64,000 nt of DNA from Paracoccus everestensis. GTDB lineage: Bacteria; Pseudomonadota; Alphaproteobacteria; Rhodobacterales; Rhodobacteraceae. The position numbers and the translations under genes are program-made. The stretch is taken from NCBI RefSeq assembly GCF_021491915.1, contig NZ_CP090836.1, forward strand, positions 1,536,501-1,600,500, given 5' to 3'. The notes beneath the pieces were generated by a model. That model had not been told where the DNA came from and ran no database searches. It was given only the letters and a program-made list of their open reading frames with translations. Positions 7,916 through 17,190 of this stretch are shown piece after piece; the first letter of the stretch is position 1; every line of letters starts with the position of its first letter.

Positions 7916-9009
7916 GAGCGGGCCTCCTTGAGGGTCTTCGGGGTCTGGATCGGCAGGGCGGACTGCGACGCGCCGCCGGGAAAAATCTGGCCTGCCACGG
8001 CGCGCAAGGCCACGGGCTGGCCCTGGCGCAGCCCGCGGCCGTCGCGGCGCGGAACCTCAGCCTCGATCCGGCAGCCGGTGCCGTCCTCGGCCGCGACCCG
8101 CAGCAGCGCGCCGGTCGTGGCGATCTCGGTCACGCGGAAGGGCGCGGCGGGGTCGGGGATGGGCTGGATGTCGGCGGGACGCAGGAACAGCCGGGCCGGT
8201 CCATCAGGCAGCGCCCGCCGGGGCAGGGCGGCCAGATCCAGTCCCACCGCATAGGCCCGGCCTGCCGCCATCGTAACAGGCAGATCGACCGTCAGGCCCA
8301 GGAAACGCGCGACAAAGGGCGTCGCAGGGTGGTCGTAAATCTCGTCCGGCTGGCCGATCTGTTCGACGACGCCGCCGTTCATCACAACCACGCGGTCGGC
8401 CAGTTCAAAGGCTTCTTCCTGGTCGTGGGTCACGAAGATCGTGGTGGTGCCGGCGCTGTCGTGGACCCCGCGCAGCCAGCGGCGCAGGTCGCGGCGGACC
8501 TGGGCGTCAAGCGCGCCAAAGGGTTCGTCCAGCAGCAGAACACGCGGGTTGATGGCCATGGCGCGGCCCAGGGCGACCCGCTGGCGCTGCCCGCCCGACA
8601 GTTCGGCGGGATATCGGTCGGCCAGCCTGTCGATCTGCAGGAAGCGCAGCAGCCCGTCCACGGTCGCCGCGATCTGCGCCTTGCCGGGGCGCTCGGCGCG
8701 CGGCAGAACCGTCAGGCCAAAGGCGATGTTGTCGCGCACCGTCATATGGGGAAACAGCGCGTAATGCTGGAACACGAAACCGATGCGGCGTTCGGCGGCG
8801 GATTTCGTCAGCCAGTCCATGCCGTCAAAGGACAACGCGCCCGCATCGGGCCAATCCAGCCCGGCGATGATGCGCAGCAGCGTGGTCTTGCCCGACCCCG
8901 AGGGGCCAAGAAGCGCGACCAGTTCGCCCTCGGCCACGGTCAGGTCGATGCCGCGCAAGACCTGGGTTGCGCCAAAGCGTCGGGCAAGATGCGAAACGGC
9001 AAGGGACAT
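7912..9009 (-). CDS. cysA: Sulfate/thiosulfate ABC transporter ATPase CysA
   Basis: Cytoplasmic ATPase that powers the CysT/CysW importer. The 365-residue protein has Walker A GPSGSGKT (35-42), Q-loop VFQHYALFPH (about 79-88), signature LSGGQ (137-141), Walker B RVLLLDEP (156-163) and a C-terminal TOBE-like regulatory domain. The ATG at 9009 is preceded by AGGAAAG; the open frame runs further upstream but codes for nothing family-like. It is first in the order cysA-sbp-cysT-cysW. The 208-bp leader upstream holds inverted repeats but no regulator site I can name. Confidence 0.95.
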   Translation of the reverse strand: MSLAVSHLARRFGATQVLRGIDLTVAEGELVALLGPSGSGKTTLLRIIAGLDWPDAGALSFDGMDWLTKSAAERRIGFVFQHYALFPHMTVRDNIAFGLTVLPRAERPGKAQIAATVDGLLRFLQIDRLADRYPAELSGGQRQRVALGRAMAINPRVLLLDEPFGALDAQVRRDLRRWLRGVHDSAGTTTIFVTHDQEEAFELADRVVVMNGGVVEQIGQPDEIYDHPATPFVARFLGLTVDLPVTMAAGRAYAVGLDLAALPRRALPDGPARLFLRPADIQPIPDPAAPFRVTEIATTGALLRVAAEDGTGCRIEAEVPRRDGRGLRQGQPVALRAVAGQIFPGGASQSALPIQTPKTLKEARS

Positions 9010-9217
9010 GGGTGGACTTTCCTGTTTGCGGGCAACAGTTAACAACGCGCAACTCACTTGCCAAGGAACCCCCCTCGGCGTTCCGCGCGCGTGCCAGAGA
9101 ACCGCATTCTTCGCCGGCACGACTGCAGAAAATCCCGGTCTGCAACACGCCGCACAGCGCAGGTGGCGTTCGGGATAGCCGCGGATGCCGCGCGACGTTT
9201 TCCCTTTTTTGCAATTC

Positions 9218-11209
9218 TCAGCGCCGCCAGATCCAACTGTGCCCGGCAAGCCGTCCCTGCACCTTGGCAAGGACGCGCAGCGCGGGTTGACGCGGGCTGA
9301 TGCCGTCGCGCAGGCGATCCACCGCGACCTCGGCAGGGCAGGGCAGGCCTGTCACCGGATCGCGATAGCGGGGATAGGCGATCAGGCAGGCATGGGCCAG
9401 ATCCGTTATGCCGGGCCGGGCGGTGCGTCGCCGGGGGACCGGACCCAGATCCCGGGTCAGGCCCCACCCCGCATAAAAGGGTGCGCCAAGGGTCGTCACG
9501 GGGATGCCGCGCAACAGCGCCTCGAGTCCCAAGGTCGAGGTGATCGTCCAGACCTCGTCCACATGGGACAGCAAGGATATGGGATCGGAGGCGACTGCCA
9601 CCCCGTCGGCATGGGGCGTGGCGTCCACCGCGCCGGGGCGCAGGCCCGATTCGACGTCGGGGTGGGGCTTGAAGATCAGATGCGCATCCGGGTTTTCCCG
9701 GCGCACACGGCGCAACAGATCCTCGTTCGTGCGTTCCGCCCCGGCGCCCAACCGGACCGAGGCATCGTCCTCGACCTGGCCTGGAACAAGGATGCGGCGG
9801 CGATGGGTCGCGGTGGGCCGATAGCTGCCGGTCAGGTTGTACTTGGACAAGCCCGCCTTGCGAATGGCCGCAATCAGCCGTTCGGCCCGTGCGGCGCCAC
9901 CCGGGGGCGGACCCTTTGCGATCAGGCGTTCCAGGCGGCTTTCGCGCGTCGGGTCGTAATAGATGCCCAGATCGTCGGCCACCAGCGACAAGGGCGGCGT
10001 CAACGCAGCCCCCAGACCACGCGACCGCAGGAATCCGTCTTCCACCCGGATCGCGCCCGGCACCCGCCCTGCCTTGCCCGCACAAGCCAGCGTCACATCG
10101 GGCGACGGCTTGCCAGTAAACCGGACCCCCGCGCCGTCGCCGAAGGCGCGCGATATGACGGGGCGTTTCCATAGCCGCATCCCATAGGCCAGATGCCCGT
10201 CGCGGTCCTGCCGGAACGCCTTTGCTTCCGCCTCGATCTGGGCCAGGGCGCCTTCGAAATCGGTCAGCCGGTCGCGGCAGGGATCATACCAGACCGGCGC
10301 CAACAGGTGGCTGGCGGCGAACAGCGCCTCAACTTTTGCAGGGCCGCGCCGTTCCGGGGGCAGGGGATATTCGTCTTGGGACAGGCCCCATCCGGCATAG
10401 AATGGCTGGCCGAACAGGCGGGGGCGGTGCCCGGCCAGGATCGCCTCGTATGCCAATTGCGAACTGAAGGCATAAACGGAATGGGCGTTCTCCAGCAGCT
10501 TCCAGGGGGATGTTTCCCGGTCGCACAGGATGTCCCCCGGTCGCAGGTCGCCGCGGGTCAGATGGCCGGGCCGCAGGCCTCGGATCGTTTCAGGGTGGCT
10601 TCGCAGCAGGATGGGACGGTCCGGGTGCTCGCGCCGGGCCGTGTCCAACATTGCCAGAAACCGGTCGCGCCCCGCGCCCATCAGGGATGCGTCACCGTGC
10701 GTCTGGTCGATCACCAGGACATAGCCTGGATCCGGGACGGGCAGATCCGGGCGGTGGCTGTTGTATTTCGATAAATCGGCCGCACGCAGCCGGGCGATAC
10801 CGTCACGGGCGCGCTGTTCCAGCCCGGCGGTTGCGCCTTGGACGATCAGCCGTTCGATCAGCGAGGGGCGGGTGGCGTCGAAATGCACCCCGAACGGGTC
10901 GATCTGCAAGCCGATCGGCCCGCGCCGCGCAAGGTGGCCCCTTGCCCGGCCGGGCTGGATGGATCGCAGGAACGCATCCTCGACCGTCACCAGACCCGCC
11001 TTGGTGCGCCGCGCAATGGCGCGGCCGCGCCACGCGGTCGGACTGCTGCCCCAGATCGCCACGCTATCGCCCGTGCCAGGCAGGCCCAGTCGCAAATCCC
11101 AACCCGCCAGCGTCAGGATGCGGCGCAGGCGCGGCGCCCGCCAGAACCCTCCGTTGAATGCGAAAAGCCGCCGGTCCTGTTTGCCGGCGGCTTTCAGGTC
11201 ATCCGTCAT
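9218..11209 (-). CDS. kpsC: Capsular polysaccharide biosynthesis protein KpsC (beta-Kdo glycosyltransferase)
   Basis: KpsC-type protein of 663 residues with two tandem homologous halves, as in KpsC, which builds the beta-linked poly-Kdo linker on the lipid anchor of group 2 type capsules on the cytoplasmic face. The duplication is visible: each half has an RVEDGFLRS-like or VEDAFLRS-like stretch, an ISK/LSKYN segment, a VLVIDQTHGDASLM or ILVPGQVEDDAS segment, and an HP-E-LRPG stretch. The downstream halves end in FYAGWGL motifs. It follows the OPX gene by 7 nt and is probably co-transcribed with it. Confidence 0.9.
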   Translation of the reverse strand: MTDDLKAAGKQDRRLFAFNGGFWRAPRLRRILTLAGWDLRLGLPGTGDSVAIWGSSPTAWRGRAIARRTKAGLVTVEDAFLRSIQPGRARGHLARRGPIGLQIDPFGVHFDATRPSLIERLIVQGATAGLEQRARDGIARLRAADLSKYNSHRPDLPVPDPGYVLVIDQTHGDASLMGAGRDRFLAMLDTARREHPDRPILLRSHPETIRGLRPGHLTRGDLRPGDILCDRETSPWKLLENAHSVYAFSSQLAYEAILAGHRPRLFGQPFYAGWGLSQDEYPLPPERRGPAKVEALFAASHLLAPVWYDPCRDRLTDFEGALAQIEAEAKAFRQDRDGHLAYGMRLWKRPVISRAFGDGAGVRFTGKPSPDVTLACAGKAGRVPGAIRVEDGFLRSRGLGAALTPPLSLVADDLGIYYDPTRESRLERLIAKGPPPGGAARAERLIAAIRKAGLSKYNLTGSYRPTATHRRRILVPGQVEDDASVRLGAGAERTNEDLLRRVRRENPDAHLIFKPHPDVESGLRPGAVDATPHADGVAVASDPISLLSHVDEVWTITSTLGLEALLRGIPVTTLGAPFYAGWGLTRDLGPVPRRRTARPGITDLAHACLIAYPRYRDPVTGLPCPAEVAVDRLRDGISPRQPALRVLAKVQGRLAGHSWIWRR

Positions 11210-11216
11210 CCGCAGG

Positions 11217-12362
11217 TCAGTTGGACAGGTTCTGGATCGAGTTTGCGGAGTTGATCGGCCCGATCAAGGCTGCCAGCCGCTTTTGCCACTGAACATAGGG
11301 CGCCTCGGTCACATAGACCGTGTCTTCGTCCCGGATGAGGAAGTCGCGGGCTAGGAACAGCCCGTTGGGCCGTGTCAGGTCCAGGACATAGGCGATGCGC
11401 TGCGATCCTTGCACCGTCTTGCCCAGAACCCGAGAGGCCACCTGCTCGGGCTCGTCGCGCAGGATGAAAACTCCGGTCGGGTCGGCGAGGTTGGAATTGA
11501 GACCGCCGACCATCGCCACCGCCTCGACCGCGTTGATCATCTCGTTGCCCAGGGGCACGCGGGTCTGGCCGCCAAGCGCGCCAAGTGCGGTAAAGCTGCG
11601 CTGATCTTCCTCGACCAGGATCACGTCGCCGGGGCGCAGCGCGATGTCGTTGCTGGAATTGGAATAGAGATCGGTCAGCCAGACCTTGCCGTTGTTGTTG
11701 CCGCGCTTGACCGTGATCACGGCGATCTCGGGCTCGATGGAGACGCCGCCTGCACGGGCCAGCATGGCCGACAGCGACCGGGTGGGCCGCTCGATCGGAT
11801 AAACGCCCTGGGCCGTGACCTTGCCCATGACCGATACCGTGGCCCCGTCGCCTGCCACGCGGGTTACAGTCACCTGGGGGTCGGGCGTTTGCGTCGCCAA
11901 CCGCTCGGTGATGACTTGGCGCAACTGGTCGGGCGTGTTGCCCGCCGCCTGCACCCGGCCCGCATAGGGCACGAAGATATAGCCGCCGCTGTCCACCTGG
12001 ATTTCCTGCAAGGCCGTCGAGCTGGCCCCCAGCGAGGTCAGCAGCCCATCGTCGACGTTTTCCCAGATCGCCAGTCCCAGCACGTCGCCTGCCCGGATTT
12101 CATCCGCGCCGACCTGTCCCGCGCCCAGGAAGCTGTTGGAAAAGCCATAGGACGGGGTGAAGTTCGTGGTGCGCGCAACGTGATCGTTCACATAGATCAC
12201 ATGGGTGTTCCCGCCCTTCTCGACGGCGCCCGAATAGATCTCGGACTTGCTGGGGCCGGACCGGGGCAGGCTGCACGCCGTAAGCAGCGCCATGGCCACG
12301 ATCAGGGTCAGGCGCATGGCCAGACCTGCTGCCGGACGGGCAGGAGAAAGCTTCACTGTCAC
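11217..12362 (-). CDS. Outer-membrane polysaccharide export lipoprotein (OPX, KpsD/Wza-type)
   Basis: Polysaccharide export protein of the OPX family, expected to form the outer-membrane exit pore for capsule. The 381-residue protein has a lipoprotein signal with lipobox LLTAC, then a Poly_export domain (around VLGLAIWENVDDGLL to QVTVTRVAG) and repeated SLBB-like segments (GDVILVEEDQRSFTALGALG). The GTG at 12362 is weakly supported; an ATG at 12317, directly before the hydrophobic signal, is an equally plausible start. No KpsM, KpsT or KpsE partner is present in the window, so the inner-membrane exporter must be encoded elsewhere. Confidence 0.85.
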   Translation of the reverse strand: MTVKLSPARPAAGLAMRLTLIVAMALLTACSLPRSGPSKSEIYSGAVEKGGNTHVIYVNDHVARTTNFTPSYGFSNSFLGAGQVGADEIRAGDVLGLAIWENVDDGLLTSLGASSTALQEIQVDSGGYIFVPYAGRVQAAGNTPDQLRQVITERLATQTPDPQVTVTRVAGDGATVSVMGKVTAQGVYPIERPTRSLSAMLARAGGVSIEPEIAVITVKRGNNNGKVWLTDLYSNSSNDIALRPGDVILVEEDQRSFTALGALGGQTRVPLGNEMINAVEAVAMVGGLNSNLADPTGVFILRDEPEQVASRVLGKTVQGSQRIAYVLDLTRPNGLFLARDFLIRDEDTVYVTEAPYVQWQKRLAALIGPINSANSIQNLSN

Positions 12363-12456
12363 CTTTCGAAACTCCTGTTCCTTGTCCCGGACTTGCCGCC
12401 CGGTTGTGCGCGCAATCTAGACCCTGCGCCGTACGGATGCCACACCTTCCTGAACC

Positions 12457-13791
12457 CTAGTCCAGAACTTCGCCGATTTGCTGGCGGCGGTGGACACGCC
12501 CCGTGGCCAGGGCCTGATAGGGATCCTCGGGTGCAAGGATCAGGTCTGCGACCAGCCGCAGGGCATGGGCGCGCGAACGGCGGGAATAAAATCCTCCCGG
12601 AACCTGGCTGGTTTGCAGCAGATAGTCACGAAAGATGCGATAGGCGGCAATATCGGGCCGCTGGGGATGGGCCATGAAATCGGCCAGAGTCTGGTCCGAC
12701 ACCAACCCAGGCTTGCAATAGACGGCGCGGCCCAGGGCCTTGACCGGCAGCCCGCGCCACAATGCCTGCTGGGCGGCCGTCGAATTGACGGTGATCACCG
12801 CGCGAGCATGGGCCATCATGTCGGCCAGCTTGCCGCCCCGGAAATAATGCACCCGGTGCGCCACGCCATGCCGGGACGCCGCATCGCGGATGGCACGGCG
12901 GTTCCTGGCACGGCCGTCCTCCAGCGGGTGCGCCTTGAACAGCAGGTGATGATGCCTGGGGGCGGACCGCGCAAACTCTGCCACCACCTGCTCCACGAAG
13001 TCGCGGTTCCGGGAAAACGGCGAATGCCCCAGCATATTGGAATCATGTTCCAGTTGCATCGGCACAAGCAGGTAAGGATCGCCCGTCAGTCTGAAACGCC
13101 GCCATTGAATCGCCCGCGCCACCGAATGACCCGGCGTCAGCATCAGGCGGCGCAGGTTCAGCCGGAACTCGGCAAAGATCGGCAAGGCGCGGTGGCTGGC
13201 GAACTGGCGATAGCGGCGGTTCGCCGCCAGAACCAGGAAATGATAGAACGCGCCATAGGTCTTGTGCTGGCGCATATCGCCCCAATGGGCAGGCGGGCGG
13301 CGAACCTCGGATGCGGTGTCGCGCAGGGTTGCGCGCATCTCGGTCAGGGATATGTCCAAAAGCGCCGAATGCCCGTTCGACCCGCCGCGTTCATAGCTGA
13401 TCCAGTAGGGGCGGAGATAGCCTTCCTCGAACACGTGCAGGCGCAGGTCCAGGGCTTGGGCCGCATGGCGCGCGGCCGCGTGGATCGGGCGCACATCGCC
13501 GTAAAGGACGATATCCGTCACCCCTTTTTCGGCCAAAATCCGCGCCAGGAACGCGGGCCAGTCTGCGCTGCTGCCGGTATGGCGCAGCAGATGCGCCGGA
13601 TCAGACCAGAAGAACTCGTCCCCCGCATTGAACGCGCATCGCCAGACTTGCGCACCCGCAGCCCGCAACATCTGGCCTAGCCGGTCAAAGAACGGGCCGT
13701 GCGGACCCTGCAATAACAGAAAAACGCGCGGCACGGGATCGGGCGCAACGGCCGTGTACGACGAAAGGGATTGTCGGTTTTGCAGCACCAT
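12457..13791 (-). CDS. kpsS: Capsule polysaccharide modification/export protein KpsS
   Basis: KpsS-like beta-Kdo glycosyltransferase of 444 residues, thought to add the first Kdo residue to the phosphatidylglycerol anchor of capsules. Family stretches seen are RVFLLLQGPHGPFFDRLG at the N-terminus, DIVLYGDVRPIHAAA, VFEEGYLRPYWISYE, LFKAHPLEDG and AVITVNSTAAQQALWRGLPV. The start at 13791 has AGGA 6-7 nt upstream. It is separated from the OPX gene by 94 nt and reads in the same direction, making a kpsS-OPX-kpsC cluster. Confidence 0.88.
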   Translation of the reverse strand: MVLQNRQSLSSYTAVAPDPVPRVFLLLQGPHGPFFDRLGQMLRAAGAQVWRCAFNAGDEFFWSDPAHLLRHTGSSADWPAFLARILAEKGVTDIVLYGDVRPIHAAARHAAQALDLRLHVFEEGYLRPYWISYERGGSNGHSALLDISLTEMRATLRDTASEVRRPPAHWGDMRQHKTYGAFYHFLVLAANRRYRQFASHRALPIFAEFRLNLRRLMLTPGHSVARAIQWRRFRLTGDPYLLVPMQLEHDSNMLGHSPFSRNRDFVEQVVAEFARSAPRHHHLLFKAHPLEDGRARNRRAIRDAASRHGVAHRVHYFRGGKLADMMAHARAVITVNSTAAQQALWRGLPVKALGRAVYCKPGLVSDQTLADFMAHPQRPDIAAYRIFRDYLLQTSQVPGGFYSRRSRAHALRLVADLILAPEDPYQALATGRVHRRQQIGEVLD

Positions 13792-13925
13792 ACCATTCCT
13801 GTTAACGGCGGGGCGTTTCTGTTGGCACCTGGTACAATGGGGAATACAGACGGCAACGGGCCGTGCGATGCTTGCGCTGCACCATGCTATCGCCTAGGTC
13901 TTTGCCGAAGAAAAGAGGTTTTCGC

Positions 13926-14543
13926 GTGTTCACAGGCATCATCACGGATATCGGCACCGTAGCCGCGGTTGAAATGCGGGGCGACATGCGTGCGCGGATC
14001 GACTGCGGCTATGACATGGCGACCGTGGATCTGGGCGCCTCGATTGCCTGCGACGGGGTGTGCCTGACCGTGGTGGACAAAGGCCCGGGTTGGTTCACCG
14101 TCGATATCTCGGCCGAGACGCTGTCCAAGACCAATATCGGTGCCGGGGGCTGGCAGGCCGGACGCCGCCTGAACCTGGAACGCGCCCTGCGCGTGGGCGA
14201 TGAGTTGGGGGGCCATATCGTCAGCGGCCATGTCGATGGCGTGGCCCGTGTGGTTGGTCTGCACGACGAAGGCGACAGCCTACGCCTGACATTCGAGGCT
14301 CCGTCCGCTTTGGCCCGATATATCGCCCCCAAAGGATCGGTCGCACTGAACGGCACCTCCCTGACCGTGAACGAGGTGGCTGGCAACCGCTTTGGCGTGA
14401 ACCTGATCCCGCATACCCGCCAGGTGACGACCTGGGGCGGGGTTGCCATGGGCGACGAGGTCAACCTGGAGATCGACACCCTGGCTAGATACGTTGCCCG
14501 GTTGGCCGAGGCAATGAGCGCGCCCCTGCCTGCCGGGGCTTGA
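13926..14543 (+). CDS. ribE: Riboflavin synthase, alpha subunit
   Basis: Catalyses dismutation of two 6,7-dimethyl-8-ribityllumazine molecules to riboflavin. The 205-residue protein has two tandem lumazine-binding domains; the N-terminal signature MFTGIITDIGTV (encoded with a GTG start) and the second-domain SVALNGTSLTVNEV are both visible. The GTG at 13926 is chosen because AAGAGG lies 9 nt upstream and the family always begins at this Phe-Thr-Gly. An ATG upstream in the same frame adds an unrelated leader. It is followed by nusB, a common alphaproteobacterial pairing, though ribH does not lie between them here. Confidence 0.95.
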   Translation: MFTGIITDIGTVAAVEMRGDMRARIDCGYDMATVDLGASIACDGVCLTVVDKGPGWFTVDISAETLSKTNIGAGGWQAGRRLNLERALRVGDELGGHIVSGHVDGVARVVGLHDEGDSLRLTFEAPSALARYIAPKGSVALNGTSLTVNEVAGNRFGVNLIPHTRQVTTWGGVAMGDEVNLEIDTLARYVARLAEAMSAPLPAGA

Positions 14544-14596
14544 CGCGGGGCGGCTTTCACGACATTGCAGCCGGTCTCTTTGACAAGGCCCGATCC

Positions 14597-15085
14597 ATGA
14601 ACCCGAACGACGACAAGCAGAACGACAAGCGTGCCGACCGCCGGGCGAAAAGCAGCGGCGCGCGCTTTTACGCCGTTCAGGCCCTTTATCAGATGGAAGC
14701 TGCGGGCCAGTCTGCCGAACGGGTGATGCGGGAATTCGAAACCCACCGCTTGGGGGCCGAGGATGAGGATGGCCGGTATCTGCCCGCCGATGAAGGGCTG
14801 TTTACCCGTGTCGTCGACGGGGCGGTGAATTGGCAGTCGCGGATCGACCAGGCGACCGATCGCGGTCTGGTGGCCAAGTGGCCCATCGACCGGATCGACC
14901 CGGTGCTGCGCGCCTTGTTCCGCGCGGCGGGGGCCGAGTTGGTGACGCCGCAGACCCCACCCAAGGTCGTCATCACCGAATACGTCCGCTTGGCCGAGGC
15001 GTTCTTTCCCGAGGGCCGCGAACCGAAGTTCGTGAATGCCGTCCTGGACCACGTTGCCCGAGAGCTGCGTCCCGAGGCGTTCTGA
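14597..15085 (+). CDS. nusB: Transcription antitermination factor NusB
   Basis: RNA-binding antitermination factor that works with NusE (S10) at boxA in rRNA operons. The 162-residue protein starts with a charged Asp/Lys-rich segment followed by the family core (ARFYAVQALYQME, VDRID/PIDRIDPVLRALFRAAGAEL and EYVRLAEAFFPEGREPKFVNAVLD). The ATG at 14597 has AAGG 9 nt upstream. It lies 53 nt after ribE in the same direction, so co-transcription is likely. Confidence 0.95.
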   Translation: MNPNDDKQNDKRADRRAKSSGARFYAVQALYQMEAAGQSAERVMREFETHRLGAEDEDGRYLPADEGLFTRVVDGAVNWQSRIDQATDRGLVAKWPIDRIDPVLRALFRAAGAELVTPQTPPKVVITEYVRLAEAFFPEGREPKFVNAVLDHVARELRPEAF

Positions 15086-15159
15086 CGCAGCACGCACTTC
15101 CTGCTGCATTTCTCACATAAATGCCCTATATTCGGGACTTCATGCGTCCGGGGTGTATC

Positions 15160-15471
15160 ATGCCGATGATGATTCGTGTCTATATCCGAAGCGTCTTGAT
15201 CGGCGCCGCACTGGCCTGTTGCTTTGTTGCCGCATTGATGTCCTTGGACGTGGCACATTTGCGCCACCTGATCCTGAACAGCAGCGTAGGCTGGCTGGCA
15301 GTCATCATGCTGATCGTTTTCAACACAATTGTCTTTGCAGGGGTTCAGTTCGCGATTGCCGTGATGGGACAGGCAGAATCCCCGCCTTCATCGGGCCGCC
15401 GATCATCTGTCAGGCGTCCTCGTCCGATGGCCAGAGTCCATGTCCCAGCGGCAACGACACGGCGAAAATAA
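15160..15471 (+). CDS. Small two-helix membrane protein, unknown function
   Basis: A 103-residue frame with two hydrophobic helices (about residues 9-29 and 40-66) and a basic, Pro/Arg-rich C-terminal tail. I do not recognise a family. Several ATG codons lie close together (15160, 15166, 15169) and none has a strong ribosome site, so the start is a guess. It follows nusB by 74 nt. The hydrophobic pattern and position after a housekeeping gene argue mildly for a real gene; the tail could be fortuitous coding. Confidence 0.4.
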   Translation: MPMMIRVYIRSVLIGAALACCFVAALMSLDVAHLRHLILNSSVGWLAVIMLIVFNTIVFAGVQFAIAVMGQAESPPSSGRRSSVRRPRPMARVHVPAATTRRK

Positions 15472-15882
15472 AAGAAATCAGACAAGCACGACGCGATTGC
15501 TTTGTGCATCGTGTCCATTCTGCAACATCTTGCCCGGCTGGAACACGCCGCCTTACTGTCTAAAATTTGGGCATTCACGTCTTTGTTTCAAATCGAATAA
15601 TATTTATGACGCCTTTATTTCGTGCTTCGGAAGATGATTTTATTAATCTTGGCAGAGGCTTCCCATCTATTCAGTTTGGTTCCTTCGTTTGATATCACTG
15701 ACGTATTTCGGCAAGTTTTGGCCCAAGTAGCTCGGCGGCATTTACCCTCACGTTTTTGGGAGTCGTGGACGTTCTTTAGGGGTCTATGAATCAAGACAGG
15801 GCAGGATTACTTCATCTTTCGCAGAGATGCTCTGGCGTCTGACAGTCGTCCAGAACAACGAAACTCAGCTCGCGAGGATGAG
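15472..15882. other. AT-richer 410-bp intergenic region upstream of the DUF481 gene
   Basis: No convincing protein gene on either strand. Base composition is clearly more AT-rich than the neighbours (runs such as TAAAATTTGGG, GAATAATATTTATGACG and TTTTATTAATC), which suits a promoter-rich leader or a small RNA gene. No tRNA, rRNA or recognised riboswitch is visible. The final 10 nt hold the ribosome site AGGATGAG of the next gene. Confidence 0.5.
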
Positions 15883-16860
15883 ATGAAAAAAATTACGTTG
15901 CTGACCGGCACCGCCGCTCTGATTGCCGCTCTGTCCGCTCCGGCTTTTGCCCAGACGGAAATCGCCGCAGGCGCCGATGCGACCGGAATTTCCGGCATCA
16001 ATGACCGCATCATTGACGTTGAAGATGCGGTGCAGGACGATTTTGACCGCGATAACGACGACGCGCGTTTCGGCAACCCGGATCGCCGCGAGGGCCTGTT
16101 TGGTTCGGTTGCGCTGACATATGCGGGTGATAGTGGCAACAGCGAAGGCCAAGACTTTTCGCTGGCTGGCCGTGTGTCGAATAATGCTGGCCCCTGGCAG
16201 CAGTCGATCGGGATGCTGCTCGAGTTCGGCGAGGACGATGATGGCGATAAGGATAGGGAAGACGTCTCGGTCATCTATGATGGTGCGTACTACTTCAACG
16301 ATCGCTTTTATGCCTTCGTGTTGGGACGCTTCAGCATCGATGGTCTTGCCAACGGTGATCAGTTCGGCATCGACGACGATGAGGATGTTGCCGAAGATCT
16401 CGACCAACTTGCTCGCGATGGCTTCATTGGGGTCGGCCCCGGCTATCGCGTGATCAATACTGAACAGACCGCATGGCGTGTCCAGGCTGGTATCGGCTAT
16501 CGCTATACCCAGAGCGGCGCACAGAAATCGGGCTTCGATCTGGTTGAAGTTGGTACAGACCCAGTGACCGGCGATGCCATCTATGACACCGTTGCAGTTG
16601 ATGACTCCTCGGACAGCGGTCTTGGCTACATCGTGTCGTCGCGGCTGTATCACCGCTTCAACGACATGGTCTTCATCACCAACGACACTGATTTCTTGTC
16701 GTCGGAAGACTCGCCCGACGTGATCACCAACCAGTTCGGTGTGAACTTCCAGATGTCAGACCAACTGGCGACCCGCATCAGCTATACCACTGAGTACGAA
16801 GAAGACCGCGATATCCGCACGGACAACACCTTGGGTGTATCGGTCGTTTACGGCTTCTGA
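15883..16860 (+). CDS. DUF481-type (YdiY-like) outer-membrane protein
   Basis: Putative outer-membrane beta-barrel of the DUF481 'salt-induced outer membrane protein' family, 325 residues. A clear signal peptide (MKKITLLTGTAALIAALSAPAFAQ) is followed by an acidic linker, then alternating strands with the family-like EGLFGSVALTYAGDSGNSEGQDF start. It ends in VVYGF, the terminal Phe expected of a Bam-assembled barrel. The mature protein is strongly acidic (many Asp/Glu). It stands alone, with its own AT-rich leader and a hairpin terminator. Its physiological role is not known. Confidence 0.8.
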   Translation: MKKITLLTGTAALIAALSAPAFAQTEIAAGADATGISGINDRIIDVEDAVQDDFDRDNDDARFGNPDRREGLFGSVALTYAGDSGNSEGQDFSLAGRVSNNAGPWQQSIGMLLEFGEDDDGDKDREDVSVIYDGAYYFNDRFYAFVLGRFSIDGLANGDQFGIDDDEDVAEDLDQLARDGFIGVGPGYRVINTEQTAWRVQAGIGYRYTQSGAQKSGFDLVEVGTDPVTGDAIYDTVAVDDSSDSGLGYIVSSRLYHRFNDMVFITNDTDFLSSEDSPDVITNQFGVNFQMSDQLATRISYTTEYEEDRDIRTDNTLGVSVVYGF

Positions 16861-16882
16861 TCTACGTCGCAGGCATAAAGAA

Positions 16883-16902
16883 GGGCGGTCGCAAGGCCGC
16901 CC
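16883..16902 (+). terminator. Hairpin terminator after the DUF481 gene
   Basis: Inverted repeat GGGCGG / CCGCCC with an 8-nt loop, followed by CGTTTCG, 22 nt after the stop codon. Confidence 0.6.
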
Positions 16903-17190
16903 GTTTCGCATGGAAAAACCGCCGCTGCGGGGCAGGGCGCTTTGAAAGGTGGCGGGAACCGCAGCAACCGCGGCAGCGCGAGATTTCCCGAAAGCCTGGA
17001 TTACCAGGTGGGCGCCGGATAACGAGACCAGGGTCACGCCAGAGCCAGCCCCCTCGGAAAGATTATAGGCCAGTGGAAAAATGGCCGCACGCAAGAGGAG
17101 CAGAAACCCGCCGTGATGAAAGATAAGGGCGTGGAGGGGGCTGTTCAAGCGGGTTGTGGAATGTTGCCGCTTCGTTCTATAGATCGCGCC
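16903..17190. other. Non-coding stretch upstream of mmcB
   Basis: I see no gene, RNA or repeat in this 288-bp stretch. It presumably holds the mmcB promoter; in-frame upstream start codons of mmcB (such as 17113) lack family-like sequence. Confidence 0.4.

Noticed and set aside
9010..9217. Riboswitch upstream of cysA
   Set aside because: Inverted repeats are present but no known riboswitch core (SAM-II, SAM/SAH, cobalamin) is recognisable.
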